Positions 4,933-5,876 of a stretch of 5,876 bases of DNA are shown here, in pieces (position 1 is the stretch's first letter; each line of letters opens with the position of its first letter). The notes under the pieces were generated by a model. That model did not search any database. It was not told where the DNA came from and saw only the letters and a program-made list of their open reading frames with translations. Source of the stretch: Bacillota bacterium. Its GTDB lineage: Bacteria; Bacillota; Clostridia; Clostridiales; Clostridiaceae. The stretch covers positions 1 through 5,876 of the forward strand of contig JAUZPH010000251.1 in the NCBI GenBank assembly GCA_030706065.1, in the 5' to 3' direction. The position numbers and the translations under genes are program-made.

Positions 4933-5876
4933 TTACAGCATTTATAAAAGTCCTTACATCCTCAAAATCCGAGATGCACATCTTAAACTCCATCAAGCCG
5001 TGACAAGTCAGCTTCTTTCTGCCTTTAAACTCATATAATGTCTTGACTGAACAATATGGCCGGCAGGAAATACATTCATTCAGATTAAGAAACATCCTTT
5101 CTGAGAGTTCCGGCGAGGTTCCAGCCAGCTTGTTTAAAACCTCTTCCATCATATCGGCTTTTCTGTGCCAAAGCTCCGGTTTGGAACTTGTTATAATATA
5201 CCAGCCCAAGGAATGGTACATTATATCATTGCTTGGATATAACGCATATGAAAAGCCATATTCCGATGCCAGATATGTTATTTTATTCCCATGCTTTTCT
5301 ATCTGTCTTTTGAACTTTAGTGGCTTCAAGGAACGCAAATACCTGTCTGTTTTAATTATTTCCTCCTGTATTTCCTTTGTCAGCAGTGATATGCAGGTTT
5401 CAAATCCCGGCTTTGTTTCCGGCTCGACAGCTTCATTGCTTATGGTGGGTTTTGGCAGTTCTGTATCCTTATGAACTATTCCTGCAGTTTCGTTATATTC
5501 CGTAATTCTCAGGGACTTTATAGATAATCCGGTTCGTTTCCCGCAGGCTATTCCAAAACTAAAGCCTGTATTGTTAAAGTCCTTTATAGATTTTGACTTC
5601 ATATATTTTTCTTTTTCCGAGTAAAACCGCTCTTCACCGTTTATCAGTATTTGCATTGCACTATAATCATATATTACGGATATGTCTGCAAATTCATTGA
5701 TAGGTATATGATTATGAAAAAACCTGATTTTATAGCCCGGTTCAATAATATCATCAAGCCGTCTGTTATCCGACCAAGGGGTTCCAAAGTTTATGTGTCC
5801 ATTCCCTAACAATAAATACAACCCTGGAGAATCGATTTTAACAGTGAGGTCAATCCTCATTGGCAGCTTGTAGGTA
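4913..5876 (-). CDS. Unrecognised protein with beta-rich N-terminal part and C-terminal cysteine cluster, N-terminus off-window
   Basis: I cannot name this family. The frame is open to the right edge (reading TYKLP before Met at 5860). That ATG has no ribosome site, so the gene very probably begins outside the window; numbering here counts Met5860 as 1. Residues about 1-125 alternate hydrophobic and polar residues with many Gly, Ile and Tyr (for example ISVIYDYSAMQILINGEE) and look like a beta-sandwich or lectin-like domain. A Pro/Glu-rich linker follows (about 125-150). Then comes a helical and mixed domain with the distinctive segment YPSNDIMYHSLGWYIITSSK and a cysteine set at 263, 266, 270, 286 and 295 (C-x2-C-x3-C-x15-C-x8-C), possibly a metal site. 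No signal peptide or membrane segment is visible, so a cytoplasmic location is likely. The stop is at 4913-4915; the same strand stays coding-like in the +1 frame for 36 more codons. Confidence 0.75.
   Translation of the reverse strand, partial: TYKLPMRIDLTVKIDSPGLYLLLGNGHINFGTPWSDNRRLDDIIEPGYKIRFFHNHIPINEFADISVIYDYSAMQILINGEERFYSEKEKYMKSKSIKDFNNTGFSFGIACGKRTGLSIKSLRITEYNETAGIVHKDTELPKPTISNEAVEPETKPGFETCISLLTKEIQEEIIKTDRYLRSLKPLKFKRQIEKHGNKITYLASEYGFSYALYPSNDIMYHSLGWYIITSSKPELWHRKADMMEEVLNKLAGTSPELSERMFLNLNECISCRPYCSVKTLYEFKGRKKLTCHGLMEFKMCISDFEDVRTFINAVNELLPQ

Noticed and set aside
4831..4947. Plus-strand 38-codon frame opposite the +1-frame tail
   Set aside because: No ribosome site, and codon phase favours the minus strand (purine-first codons).
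5043..5474. Plus-strand open frame of 143 codons
   Set aside because: Antisense to the right-hand gene; no ribosome site and low-complexity hydrophobic product.

Overview
The window looks like a piece of a low-to-moderate GC Firmicutes chromosome, most likely from the Clostridia. The signs are strong purine-rich Shine-Dalgarno sites (AGGAG, GAGGTGA, AAGGA), AT-rich intergenic DNA, Lys-starting Gram-positive signal peptides, a lipid-anchored cyclophilin and a DUF3810-type membrane protein. The genus cannot be fixed from the sequence alone; a cellulolytic clostridium is only a guess. No rRNA, tRNA, CRISPR array, transposase or phage gene was seen.

Layout. (1) Bases 1-1886, minus strand: the first 628 codons of a very large superfamily 1 helicase/ATPase (COG1112, DUF4011/AAA_11 type). 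It has an intact Walker A motif and runs off the left edge. (2) 1975-3063, minus strand, 88 bp upstream of the helicase gene: a three-pass membrane protein with an HEMAH zinc-peptidase motif (DUF3810). (3) 3064-3224: a compact divergent promoter region with two good -10 boxes and a near-perfect palindrome between them. (4) 3225-3728, plus strand: a small secreted, helical protein of unknown function with a His/Met-rich patch, followed by an intrinsic terminator. (5) 3729-4056: an AT-rich intergenic region with a perfect 14-bp inverted repeat, a weaker third copy of one arm, and a promoter candidate overlapping a tandem TTTGATAC repeat. (6) 4057-4731, plus strand: a lipoprotein peptidyl-prolyl isomerase of the cyclophilin family, followed by a bidirectional terminator. 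(7) 4807-5876, minus strand: an unrecognised protein, cut at its N-terminus by the right edge, with a predicted beta-rich N-terminal part and a cysteine cluster near the C-terminus. Its stop codon is followed in the +1 frame by 36 coding-like codons. They would join the gene if one base of a CCCC run were skipped or missing, or they could be read as a separate 41-residue overlapping ORF.

How the genes fit together. The DUF3810 gene and the helicase gene could be co-transcribed, though a weak internal promoter is possible. The DUF3810 protein, the small secreted protein and the cyclophilin lipoprotein all act at or outside the membrane, and the first two share a control region. No complete defence or mobile system is visible. 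The features most worth a second look are the helicase (family members include defence proteins, and its deciding C-terminus is off-window), the frame-disrupted C-terminus of the right-hand gene, and the palindrome between the divergent genes.
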